Source: Nematostella vectensis (Eukaryota > Cnidaria > Anthozoa > Actiniaria > Edwardsiidae). Taken from it: DNA of 24,500 nt. The notes beneath the pieces are model-generated. The model had not been told where the DNA came from, did no database searches, and saw only the letters and a program-made list of their open reading frames with translations. Of this stretch, positions 8,032 through 15,556 are shown piece by piece; position 1 is the first letter of the stretch, and every line of letters starts with the position of its first letter. Location: positions 4,182,092 to 4,206,591 of the forward strand of contig NC_064044.1 in the NCBI RefSeq assembly GCF_932526225.1, in the 5' to 3' direction. The position numbers and the translations under genes are program-made.

Positions 8032-11000
8032 ATGGCTGGTTTGATAGAAATGGAGAACCTGAAGGTGAAAGATCTGAAAGCCCTCGCCAAGGAGCGGGGT
8101 ATCCCAAGATATTACTGGATGCGGAGAGACGAGCTCGTCGGGGCGCTGACCAGCACGTCACCACCACCACCACCCCGACGGGTTCCTTTACCCAAACTTG
8201 TCAAAGGACTGCCACGACCACCCCGCATTACCCCGTCCAACACGTCGGAGAGTATTCTCGACGGCCCGATACCTGAGATTAATGTCCCTATTCTAAAACC
8301 CTCCCAACCCCCACGGAGTTCCCGCGTCCAATCACTCAAGCATTTTGCAAACAGGGCGGCCAACTTGATCAAGAGCGAGTTAGACAAGTTTGCGGATTGG
8401 ATACTATCTTATGTCCCTGAGCCCATCAAAAAGACCGTCAAAGAGGCTGCAGATAAACGGGTCGAACGTCTGAAGGAGAGGATTAAGCGTCTACACGAGG
8501 AGGTGGAAGATCGCTTCACACCCAAGGAACAACAGACGGCGTTGAAGGGGTATCTTAAAACCCACGGAATAGCCGGGCAGAGAGGTTACGACCCCAAGAC
8601 ATTCATCGCCAGAATCAAACCGAAAGTCCTTGAACTCATCGGTCGACAAGAGAAGCCTATCAAAGTGAAGTTTATCTTTACTTGCGGGTTTATAAAAGAG
8701 GATCCGGCTACAGCTCAGATCGAAGAAGAACTGGGATATTTTCACACAGAAAAGCCCGAGATTGTGACAGAGTCGACTGATCTCTCTGATTTGTTCGATA
8801 CGATGACAAATTATTTACTCGGATTAGTTGAGCTGTTCCAGAAGCAAGGCTCCGGATGGCAGTTTGACCAAGTGGAATACTTTGACATCAACATAGATCC
8901 CTTTGAACCGCTTTCTGGGTCTTCCTATATTCCGCTGCCGCCGAAACTAGCGTCTAAGAAGGCGATCATCAATGTTAAGAACGAGAATGATCACGAATGT
9001 TTCAAGTGGGCAGTAATCTCTGCTGTGTATCCTAGGGAGAAAGATCCTCAAAGGTTCAGTAAACAAATGATAGAGAACTCTGAGAAATTCGACTGGTCAG
9101 GGATAGAGTTCCCCGTCTCACTAAAACAGATTGACAAGTTCGAGAAACAGAACCAGTATACGGTTAATGTGTTTGGATACGAAACCAAAATATATCCATT
9201 GAGAATCAGTGAGAAGGATCCAGATAATGCAATCAACTTACTTCTCATCTCGGATGATGAGACGAATCATTACTGCTGGATAAAGAATATGATGAGATTA
9301 GTATCTACTCAAATTGATGAGTTTCATCATACTCGTTTTTTATGCTGTAGATGTCTGAACTCGTTTCGGTGCAAACAATCATTAGAAAAACATTCTGAAT
9401 GCTGCGGCAATCATGAAGCGGTTGGAATAGAGATGCCTAAGATAGATAAGGATGGAAATCTACCCCAGATTAAATTCAAAAACTACAACAGAAAAATGCG
9501 TGTCCCCTTTGTTGTCTACGCCGACTTTGAGAGCTTCACAGAGAATATAGACACTTGCTCCCCAGATGGGAGTAAAAGCTTCACTAAGCAATACCAGAAA
9601 CACAAACCGTCTGGTTTCTGCTATTTCATCAAGTGTTTCGACGGAGATATATCCCCACCCGAGCTTGTACGATACACAGCTGAATCTCCAGACGAAGATA
9701 TCCCACAGCTTTTCGTAGAGTCTTTGGAGTCAGACATTAAGAAAATTTACGATAAGTTCAGGTTCCCTAAGAAGGTGAAAATGACTCCGAAGGACAAAAT
9801 CGCCTATAACGACGCCACTCACTGTCACATCTGTGAGGGTGAATTAGGGGAAGACAAGGTTTTGGACCATTGCCACCTCACCGGAAAGTACAGAGGTGCT
9901 GCTCACAACGCATGCAACTTAGATCACAAAATTCCAAAGTTCTTTCCTATTATCTTTCACAATCTGTCTGGGTACGACAGTCATCTATTTATCAAGAACC
10001 TTGGTACATCGGAAGGTAAAATAAACTGTATACCTAATAACGAGGAAAAGTATATTTCTTTCACAAAACAGATTGTAGTCGACAGTTTCACGAACAAGGA
10101 GGGCAACAAGATTGGTGTTAAACGTGATATCAGATTTATCGACAGTTTCAGGTTTATGTCGGCCAGTCTCGACAGTCTAGTGGGTAATATGTCAAGGGAG
10201 TGCTTCAAAAACCTGGCGGAGTACTATGAGGGGGAGGAGCTCCAGCTGTTGTTGAGGAAGGGTGTTTTCCCTTACGACTGGTTCGACGGCTTTAGCAAGC
10301 TCGACGCAACACAGCTCCCACAGAGAGAGGCATTCCACTCCAAACTCAACGACACCGACATATCGGAGGAGGATCACCTGCACGCGCGGAGAGTGTGGGA
10401 GGTCTTTGGGATGGGGACCATGAGGGATTACCACAATCTGTACCTAGAGTCGGATGTGTTGCTTTTAGCTGACGTTTTCGAGAACTTTAGGGACGTTTGT
10501 CTCAAGAATTACGGTCTGGACCCCGCTTGGTACTACACAGCGCCAGGGTTGGCTTGGGATGCAGCGTTGAAGACCACCAAGGTGAGGCTAGAGCTTCTGA
10601 CGGACTACGACATGTTGCTCATGATTGAGAAGGGCATCCGTGGGGGTGTCTCCATGATAAGCAACAGACATGGGGAGGCAAATAACCCTTACATGAAGGA
10701 GTATGTCCCTGACCTACCCACAAAATATATCACCTACCTTGATGCTAACAATTTGTATGGCTGGGCGATGAGCAACCCTTTACCGACTCACGGTTTCAGG
10801 TGGATGGGTGACCAAGAGCTGTCAGGTTGGAGAGACCGCCCATGCATTCTGGAGGTTGACTTGGAGTACCCTCACCACCTACATGACTTACACAACGATT
10901 ACCCACTAGCCCCGGAATCTATCGGGCTAGGCAATGTGGACAAGTTGGTCCCCAACCTTAACGACAAGACAAAGTACGTTATCCACCATGAGACTCTGAG

Positions 11001-11958
11001 ACTTTATGTGAGTTTTGGGCTAAAAGTCACCAAGATTCACAGGGGTGTCACTTTTGAGGAGTCTGCTTGGCTGGAGCCCTACATTGACTTGAACACCGAT
11101 CTGAGAGCCAAGGCGACAAACGATTTTGAGAAAGATTTTTTCAAGTTAATGAACAACTCCGTCTTTGGTAAGACTATGGAGAACATTAGGAACAGGGTGG
11201 ACATTCGGTTGGTGACGGACGAGAAGCAGGCCAAGAAGCTCATATCAAAGCCGAACTATCAACATCGCATCATCTTTTGCGAGAATCTAGCCGCCATCCA
11301 CATGAAGAAGACAAAGCTGATCTTCAACAAGCCTGTCTACTTGGGCATGTCCATTCTGGACCTGAGTAAGACGCTCATGTACGATTTCCACTACAACTTC
11401 GTCAAGCCCAAGTACGGTGAGGATGCAAAGCTCTTATTCACTGATACTGACAGCCTGATGTATGAGATCGAGACGAAAGACTTTTACGAGGACATCAGCG
11501 GGGATGTGAGGTCCATGTTCGACACCAGCAACTTTCCGAAGGGTCACCCATCTGGTATTGAGGTGGGTGTGAACAAGAAAGTCATCGGAATGTTTAAAGA
11601 TGAGGCTGGGGGTCAGCAAATCACAGAATTTGTAGGACTGAGGGCCAAACTTTACTCGTACAAGATGGATGAAGGTAAAGAAGAAAAGAAATGCAAGGGC
11701 GTCAAGAGAGCAGTCGTCAAGAAGAGCATCGGTTTCGATGACTACAAGGATTGCTTATTTGGTAAGAAACCTCAGATGAGACTTATGAATGTCATCAGAA
11801 GTCATAAGCATGATGTTTACACTGAAACGGTGAACAAGGTCGCTCTATCTCATGAGGATGATAAACGGGTCATCTGTGATGATGGTATTCACACCTTCGC
11901 TCACGGTCATTTCAGAACGCTATTAGGTGGTGGCTCAGTATCTTCAGGGACGACTTGA
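8032..11958 (+). CDS. Protein-primed family B DNA polymerase with HNH-type insertion
   Basis: Replicative polymerase of the element, expected to copy the linear genome from a protein primer at the terminal repeats. The ATG at 8032 gives 1,308 aa; the open frame extends upstream only from a non-ATG codon. Met7 (8050) is an alternative start that fits the motif-to-ATG spacing of the other genes. Visible parts: SAP-like segment (~7-39), proline-rich stretch, DGPIPEINVP motif (78-91), basic helical region (~100-160), C2H2-like finger (438-460), exonuclease motif D498-F-E500, HNH/endonuclease VII-like insert with C598/C601, DHCHL (612-616) and HNAC (625-628), exonuclease motif NLSGYD (644-649), polymerase motif A D904-ANNLYG, motif B K1038-LMNNSVFG and motif C D1138-TDS. 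The C-terminal codons overlap the integrase 3' end by 52 bp. The long N-terminus may hold the terminal protein, which is an inference. Confidence 0.97.
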   Translation: MAGLIEMENLKVKDLKALAKERGIPRYYWMRRDELVGALTSTSPPPPPRRVPLPKLVKGLPRPPRITPSNTSESILDGPIPEINVPILKPSQPPRSSRVQSLKHFANRAANLIKSELDKFADWILSYVPEPIKKTVKEAADKRVERLKERIKRLHEEVEDRFTPKEQQTALKGYLKTHGIAGQRGYDPKTFIARIKPKVLELIGRQEKPIKVKFIFTCGFIKEDPATAQIEEELGYFHTEKPEIVTESTDLSDLFDTMTNYLLGLVELFQKQGSGWQFDQVEYFDINIDPFEPLSGSSYIPLPPKLASKKAIINVKNENDHECFKWAVISAVYPREKDPQRFSKQMIENSEKFDWSGIEFPVSLKQIDKFEKQNQYTVNVFGYETKIYPLRISEKDPDNAINLLLISDDETNHYCWIKNMMRLVSTQIDEFHHTRFLCCRCLNSFRCKQSLEKHSECCGNHEAVGIEMPKIDKDGNLPQIKFKNYNRKMRVPFVVYADFESFTENIDTCSPDGSKSFTKQYQKHKPSGFCYFIKCFDGDISPPELVRYTAESPDEDIPQLFVESLESDIKKIYDKFRFPKKVKMTPKDKIAYNDATHCHICEGELGEDKVLDHCHLTGKYRGAAHNACNLDHKIPKFFPIIFHNLSGYDSHLFIKNLGTSEGKINCIPNNEEKYISFTKQIVVDSFTNKEGNKIGVKRDIRFIDSFRFMSASLDSLVGNMSRECFKNLAEYYEGEELQLLLRKGVFPYDWFDGFSKLDATQLPQREAFHSKLNDTDISEEDHLHARRVWEVFGMGTMRDYHNLYLESDVLLLADVFENFRDVCLKNYGLDPAWYYTAPGLAWDAALKTTKVRLELLTDYDMLLMIEKGIRGGVSMISNRHGEANNPYMKEYVPDLPTKYITYLDANNLYGWAMSNPLPTHGFRWMGDQELSGWRDRPCILEVDLEYPHHLHDLHNDYPLAPESIGLGNVDKLVPNLNDKTKYVIHHETLRLYVSFGLKVTKIHRGVTFEESAWLEPYIDLNTDLRAKATNDFEKDFFKLMNNSVFGKTMENIRNRVDIRLVTDEKQAKKLISKPNYQHRIIFCENLAAIHMKKTKLIFNKPVYLGMSILDLSKTLMYDFHYNFVKPKYGEDAKLLFTDTDSLMYEIETKDFYEDISGDVRSMFDTSNFPKGHPSGIEVGVNKKVIGMFKDEAGGQQITEFVGLRAKLYSYKMDEGKEEKKCKGVKRAVVKKSIGFDDYKDCLFGKKPQMRLMNVIRSHKHDVYTETVNKVALSHEDDKRVICDDGIHTFAHGHFRTLLGGGSVSSGTT

Positions 11959-12899
11959 AGTTCTTCCCTAACGAACGACCTCCTTGGAGCGCCTTCGGAG
12001 AGGTAGTACAACACAGGCTGTCCAACTGAAACAACACTGCGTGATAGATCAAACACTTTTAAACTCCAAATAGGATCTGTGGCTCGTCTGCGTTCACCTC
12101 CTTCCTCTTCTCCAGGAGCTAACAGATATCTAACTCTAACCCCTGGTGGTAGTCTAACTTCATCAAGTCCAACAGGCCGCTTATACGTTGGAGGGTCAAT
12201 ATCAACCTCTTTCAAACCAATAGATTTTGCAGGCTCTTTGCCAGTAATTCTTATGGGTTGACTATTCAGAGTTTTCAAAACACCTGGCAATCGTTTCACC
12301 CAAACTCTGGACCGATCATCGCTAATCATTTCTTGAGCATACTGATGAGAAAACAACCTCTCCGCCAGTGTTCTATTGGCGCGTTCGACAAAAGCCTGTG
12401 CGCGATGGTTCCCAGCCTCGCTTCGCTGGATGGTGACACCCTTCTTTTTCATAATCTTCGTTACCTCTCCCCTAAATTCTGTCCCCGGATCGAAAATCAC
12501 CGTATGAGGCCATTTAAGTTTTCTGGAGTATATCTTTTCAAACCCTTTAGCAATTCCACTCGAATCCTTGGTAGTCAGTGCTTCTGCATCTTTATATCTC
12601 GAGGCAATATCAATCACGACCAACGCGTAACGGTAGGTTTTTCTGCCTACGTTATCGTGGGGCATAAACAACAGATCGGCTTGGTGAATCTGATTAGGTT
12701 TATTCACAGTCCAATGCGGTCTGGGGACATACTTTGGAGCTGGGAGATAGATCTGCCACAACGCCTGTTTTTCAAGCCACCTCTTAGCCTCGGCTTCACT
12801 GACTTTAGCGACACTAGCTAACTTAGAAATAGCTGAATACCCTTTCCAGTATCCATCGGTGGAATAGTATATTTTTGATAACCTGCTTTCGTTACTCAT
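11907..12899 (-). CDS. Retroviral-type DDE integrase (330 aa)
   Basis: Inserts the element into host DNA and presumably produced the flanking duplication. An N-terminal helical region is followed by the rve catalytic core, with acidic residues D75 (HQADLL), D137 (FDPGTEF) and E172 (FVERANRTL). D137 and E172 are 35 positions apart, as in the DD35E family. The C-terminus (PIWSLKVFDL... VLYYLSEG...FVREELQVV) has the chromodomain-like pattern of Polinton integrases. It is the only minus-strand gene in the left part: it converges on and overlaps the polymerase by 52 bp and diverges from the capsid gene across a 33-bp gap. The start ATG overlaps the capsid promoter motif. Confidence 0.95.
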   Translation of the reverse strand: MSNESRLSKIYYSTDGYWKGYSAISKLASVAKVSEAEAKRWLEKQALWQIYLPAPKYVPRPHWTVNKPNQIHQADLLFMPHDNVGRKTYRYALVVIDIASRYKDAEALTTKDSSGIAKGFEKIYSRKLKWPHTVIFDPGTEFRGEVTKIMKKKGVTIQRSEAGNHRAQAFVERANRTLAERLFSHQYAQEMISDDRSRVWVKRLPGVLKTLNSQPIRITGKEPAKSIGLKEVDIDPPTYKRPVGLDEVRLPPGVRVRYLLAPGEEEGGERRRATDPIWSLKVFDLSRSVVSVGQPVLYYLSEGAPRRSFVREELQVVPEDTEPPPNSVLK

Positions 12900-12910
12900 T
12901 TAAAGATTAT
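12898..12910 (+). promoter_or_regulatory. Element promoter motif upstream of capsid gene, overlapping integrase start
   Basis: ATTTAAAGATTAT, centre-type motif 22 nt before the capsid ATG. It overlaps the complement of the integrase start codon. The TTTAAA core is palindromic, so the 33-bp intergenic gap may serve both divergent genes; this is an inference. Confidence 0.65.
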
Positions 12911-12932
12911 CTCTCTTTTCTTAAAATAAAAG

Positions 12933-14171
12933 ATGGCACAAGCGATATCAGAAAAAATTAACCCAAACAGGATCCCACGGGAACCCTTCGGCCTGAAAGC
13001 GGAATCGTCGCTGAATCGGATTACATTCAATCCCTCATCGGCAAGTCCTGGAGAAACCCTCTATATAAATATTCCAAAACTTGCTGAAAATGTAGTGATT
13101 GTTCCAGGTAGTGTATCCTTACTATTTGACTTAAACGTCACAGGACACGCGAATAGTACTCTCGTCAACAACGTTGGTCGGAACCTAGTGTCAAGGCTCA
13201 AGATTCTTTTCGGTGGAGAAACACTACAGGATACTCAAAGATACGATCTCTTCCAAACCTATCACGACTTATACTTACAAGCTGAAGATCGTGAGGATAG
13301 AATAAAACAAGGTATCTCCTCTGAAAACATGAGGAAGCTCAGGACAAATGCAGGTGACAAAGCAACATCAGATGCTAAGGAAGTGGCTCTTGCAGCAGTT
13401 CACAACACCAAGTACTGCATTCCACTCGACCATCCTATTCTCGGCGAGCATGGGGTCTTTTATCCAAAGGCGTTACCTCATCCGCTAATCTTTGAAATTA
13501 CTCTAGCCCCAGTTTCCGACGTCGTTGTTTATGCTGACACGGTCAAGACTCCAACGTACACAATCACAAACCTCGAGTTGGAATATGCTTGCATCTCAAG
13601 TGAATACTTGGCCCGTGAGGCGTTGTCGGCTTATCAGGTTGGTAGAGGATTCTTTTACGAGAACGTCATTCTCCACAAAACGTTCACCATCTCCAAACCT
13701 AATGATGGTGTCATAAACGAGCACATTAATCTGCCGAGGAGGTCAATGACAGGGATATTGTGCCTGTTCACAGAGAGCTACACCGGAGGAGCAAGGGATT
13801 CCGAAAAGTTTGTCAATCCAAGCATCACATCGATCAACATTAATGTGGATGGCATGCCAAACCGTCTCTACTCCAAGGGGATGACACCGCCGGACCTCTG
13901 GGAGTCGGTAAAGAAACGTTTCGGTAGAGAGGGTGTTAAGCAAAAGGATTTTTACGCTAATAACAAGTTTGCTCTGTGGGTCGACTTGAGGGCACATCCA
14001 GATAACAGCATTCACGGAGGAGGTCTGGTCTTGAACAACACGCGGGACGGAGTAAAACTAGAAATGAAACGGAAAGTTGGAGGAACGGGAAACATCACCT
14101 GCTACATGTTTGTAGTAGCCGACGCGTTGATGGAGGTTATGAACTCGAATTTGAGAGCAATCATGTATTAA
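12933..14171 (+). CDS. Candidate major capsid protein (412 aa)
   Basis: First gene of the rightward structural block, next to the packaging ATPase, in the place where Polintons carry the double jelly-roll capsid protein. The protein is beta-rich with no membrane segment. It has long alternating hydrophobic strands such as ETLYINIPKLAENVVIVPGSV, a DLNVTG...NNVGRNLV region (~68-90) and GGETLQDTQRYDLFQTYHDL (~95-115), and a VKKRFGREGVKQKDFY segment near 330-350. I recall similar unannotated proteins in other invertebrate genomes, but that is memory, not a search. At 412 aa it is shorter than the hexon-like protein of the best-known Polintons. The capsid role is inferred from context and size. 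The ATG is preceded by AAAATAAAAG. Confidence 0.72.
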   Translation: MAQAISEKINPNRIPREPFGLKAESSLNRITFNPSSASPGETLYINIPKLAENVVIVPGSVSLLFDLNVTGHANSTLVNNVGRNLVSRLKILFGGETLQDTQRYDLFQTYHDLYLQAEDREDRIKQGISSENMRKLRTNAGDKATSDAKEVALAAVHNTKYCIPLDHPILGEHGVFYPKALPHPLIFEITLAPVSDVVVYADTVKTPTYTITNLELEYACISSEYLAREALSAYQVGRGFFYENVILHKTFTISKPNDGVINEHINLPRRSMTGILCLFTESYTGGARDSEKFVNPSITSININVDGMPNRLYSKGMTPPDLWESVKKRFGREGVKQKDFYANNKFALWVDLRAHPDNSIHGGGLVLNNTRDGVKLEMKRKVGGTGNITCYMFVVADALMEVMNSNLRAIMY

Positions 14172-14179
14172 AAAGGACT
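14167..14179 (+). promoter_or_regulatory. Degenerate promoter motif upstream of packaging ATPase
   Basis: ATTAAAAAGGACT overlaps the capsid stop codon and lies 20 nt before the ATPase ATG. It is the weakest copy of the motif. Confidence 0.45.
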
Positions 14180-14199
14180 TGTGTGATAATACAAAAAGA

Positions 14200-14826
14200 A
14201 TGGAAGAATTACGGGAAAAAGTTCCTTTTCATTGTATTATCACAGGACCTACTAATTGTGGGAAGACAAAGTACCTCACGGAACAGCTCCGAGGGCCGTT
14301 CCGGCATGTGTTTGAATACATTGTGTTGATTTGTCCGACTTATGCGAAAAACAAGTCCTATCGTAGATTTGCTCACGGAGATAAACGTTTCTTGGTATTA
14401 TCGCCGGATGCTAGTAACACCGATGAGATTAACGAGTTACTAACAGATTGTGCGGTGCTATTTTCTGGTACAAATACGTTACTCGTTTTGGATGACTGTG
14501 CTGTATCGAAAGATCTAAAGCAACGCTCGAACAAGTTTATCAATCTAGCGTTCTCAGGGAGACACGAAGGATTATCAGTGTGGGTATTGACGCAACAATT
14601 AACATCCATAGCAAAGCCCTTCCGTGATAACGTCGCCTGTGTGGTTACATTCCATAATCCATCTCAAATCGGTACCAAAACACTGTTTGAAGATTATGGG
14701 GGTGACTTAGACGTCGAGACTCGTAAAAAGTTTGTAGAACTGCTGAAAACTGAAAAGTATTCCAGACTCTGTTTCTGCCTACGACATCCATTCCAACGTT
14801 ATTTGGAGATTCCTGCCACGCGGTGA
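14200..14826 (+). CDS. A32/FtsK-type genome packaging ATPase (208 aa)
   Basis: Expected to pump element DNA into the capsid using ATP. Walker A is GPTNCGKT at residues 16-23, Walker B is TLLVLDD around 93-99, followed by SGRHEGLSVWVLTQQ (119-133), which holds the sensor glutamine region. Length and motif order fit the small packaging ATPases of Polintons and related viruses. The frame is open upstream from a TTG at 14179, but the first ATG is 14200, with the usual ~20-nt leader. It directly follows the capsid gene. Confidence 0.9.
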   Translation: MEELREKVPFHCIITGPTNCGKTKYLTEQLRGPFRHVFEYIVLICPTYAKNKSYRRFAHGDKRFLVLSPDASNTDEINELLTDCAVLFSGTNTLLVLDDCAVSKDLKQRSNKFINLAFSGRHEGLSVWVLTQQLTSIAKPFRDNVACVVTFHNPSQIGTKTLFEDYGGDLDVETRKKFVELLKTEKYSRLCFCLRHPFQRYLEIPATR

Positions 14827-14830
14827 GAGC

Positions 14831-14850
14831 TCGAGGGGCTGACCCCTCGA
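14831..14850. repeat. GC-rich dispersed palindrome copy (TCGAGGGG-loop-CCCCTCGA)
   Basis: Perfect 8-bp arms (14831-14838 and 14843-14850) around CTGA, just after the ATPase stop and just before the next motif. It could end ATPase transcripts. Related sequences lie in several genes and both repeat arms. Confidence 0.8.
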
Positions 14851-14851
14851 A

Positions 14852-14864
14852 GTGGTTTAAAAAC
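14852..14864 (+). promoter_or_regulatory. Element promoter motif upstream of 175-aa gene (GTGGTTTAAAAAC)
   Basis: Centre-type variant with AAAAAC, followed by ATCTT and 24 nt before the ATG at 14889. The same AAAAACATCTT form recurs before the 508-aa gene. Confidence 0.65.
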
Positions 14865-14888
14865 ATCTTGGTCTACTTACAAAATAAG

Positions 14889-15416
14889 ATGGCAAGCATT
14901 GAGGATTATATGGAAGAGGAGCCTAAGTCTAAGGGGAGCTCGAAGGGTGAGCCTCTCGAAGACGATGTTGAAGTCAAACGAGAATCGCTGGCTATTCTCG
15001 CATCTCTTGGGACTACGAAGGAATTTCTTGGTGTGGACATGAGTTTAGGGGATATCAAGAAGCTCTCGGCGAAAGACGTCGAAAAGTACTTTGTTCGCTA
15101 CCAGACTGTCTTAGGCAAACAAGTTACTGATGGATTAGTAGAATCAACACTTCAAGTGGTGTCTCAAGTCATTTCCTACGTGGTTCCTGTAGATGACACC
15201 GAAGCGCTTAGCAAAGACTTACAGAACGACGAGTTGGTTAAACGCGAATTGTCAAACTTTGCAGGTCTCTTGGTATTGAAGGGAGGAAGGATGGTAGCAC
15301 TTGCTAGTGCCCTCTTTCGGGTCGCTAAGCATGTTAAACTAACACCTTCACAGGAGACTTCCAACAAACTTCAAGAAGTTTCAAGCACAACTGAGCAAAC
15401 TCTTGACCACACCTGA
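14889..15416 (+). CDS. Conserved-looking structural-block protein of unknown function (175 aa)
   Basis: Not recognised as a named family. The N-terminus is acidic and charged (MASIEDYMEEEPKSKG...), followed by a helical body with KKLSAKDVEKYFVRYQTVLG (~58-77) and a C-terminal helix (VLKGGRMVALASALFRVAKHV). No transmembrane segment is convincing. The ATG is chosen over the upstream non-ATG frame because it follows motif plus AAATAAG. A copy of the GC-rich palindrome lies in frame near residues 17-26. The last ~10 residues (STTEQTLDHT) are encoded by the minisatellite that follows, so the C-terminus may be a recent extension. Position between ATPase and membrane genes suggests a virion or assembly role, which is inferred. 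Confidence 0.8.
   Translation: MASIEDYMEEEPKSKGSSKGEPLEDDVEVKRESLAILASLGTTKEFLGVDMSLGDIKKLSAKDVEKYFVRYQTVLGKQVTDGLVESTLQVVSQVISYVVPVDDTEALSKDLQNDELVKRELSNFAGLLVLKGGRMVALASALFRVAKHVKLTPSQETSNKLQEVSSTTEQTLDHT
14936..14960. repeat. Dispersed GC palindrome copy inside the 175-aa gene (diverged)
   Basis: GAGCTCGAAGGGTGAGCCTC aligns base for base with the intergenic copy at 14828 but is read in a different codon phase (S-K-G-E-P-L) from the other in-gene copies. This argues that DNA or RNA sequence, not peptide, is what is shared. Confidence 0.65.
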
Positions 15417-15518
15417 GCACACCTAAGCAAGCTCTTGAGCACACCTGAGCACGTCTAAGCAAGCTCTTGAGCACAACTGGGCAAGCTCTTGAGCACACCT
15501 GAGCAAGCTCTTGAGCAT
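15384..15518. repeat. Minisatellite of ~22-bp units (CTGAGCAAGCTCTTGAGCAC)
   Basis: Five full 22-bp units interspersed with 10-bp partial units CTGAGCACAC. It begins inside the last codons of the 175-aa gene and fills most of the gap to the 144-aa gene. Each unit contains the inverted pair GAGC/GCTC and could fold. Confidence 0.85.
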
Positions 15519-15521
15519 GAT

Positions 15522-15534
15522 GTGATTTAAAGAT
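15522..15534 (+). promoter_or_regulatory. Element promoter motif upstream of 144-aa gene (GTGATTTAAAGAT)
   Basis: Centre-type copy identical to the one before the 74-aa gene, 22 nt before the ATG. Confidence 0.75.
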
Positions 15535-15556
15535 TCTTTATCCAGAGTAAAGAATC

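Noticed and set aside
7604-8090. Several open frames in the left terminal repeat, mirrored at 23680-24017
   Set aside because: They translate tandem repeat units on both strands and have no motif-spaced ATG.
12258-12821. 187-codon frame antisense to the integrase
   Set aside because: Shadow of a well-supported integrase; no domain and no promoter motif.
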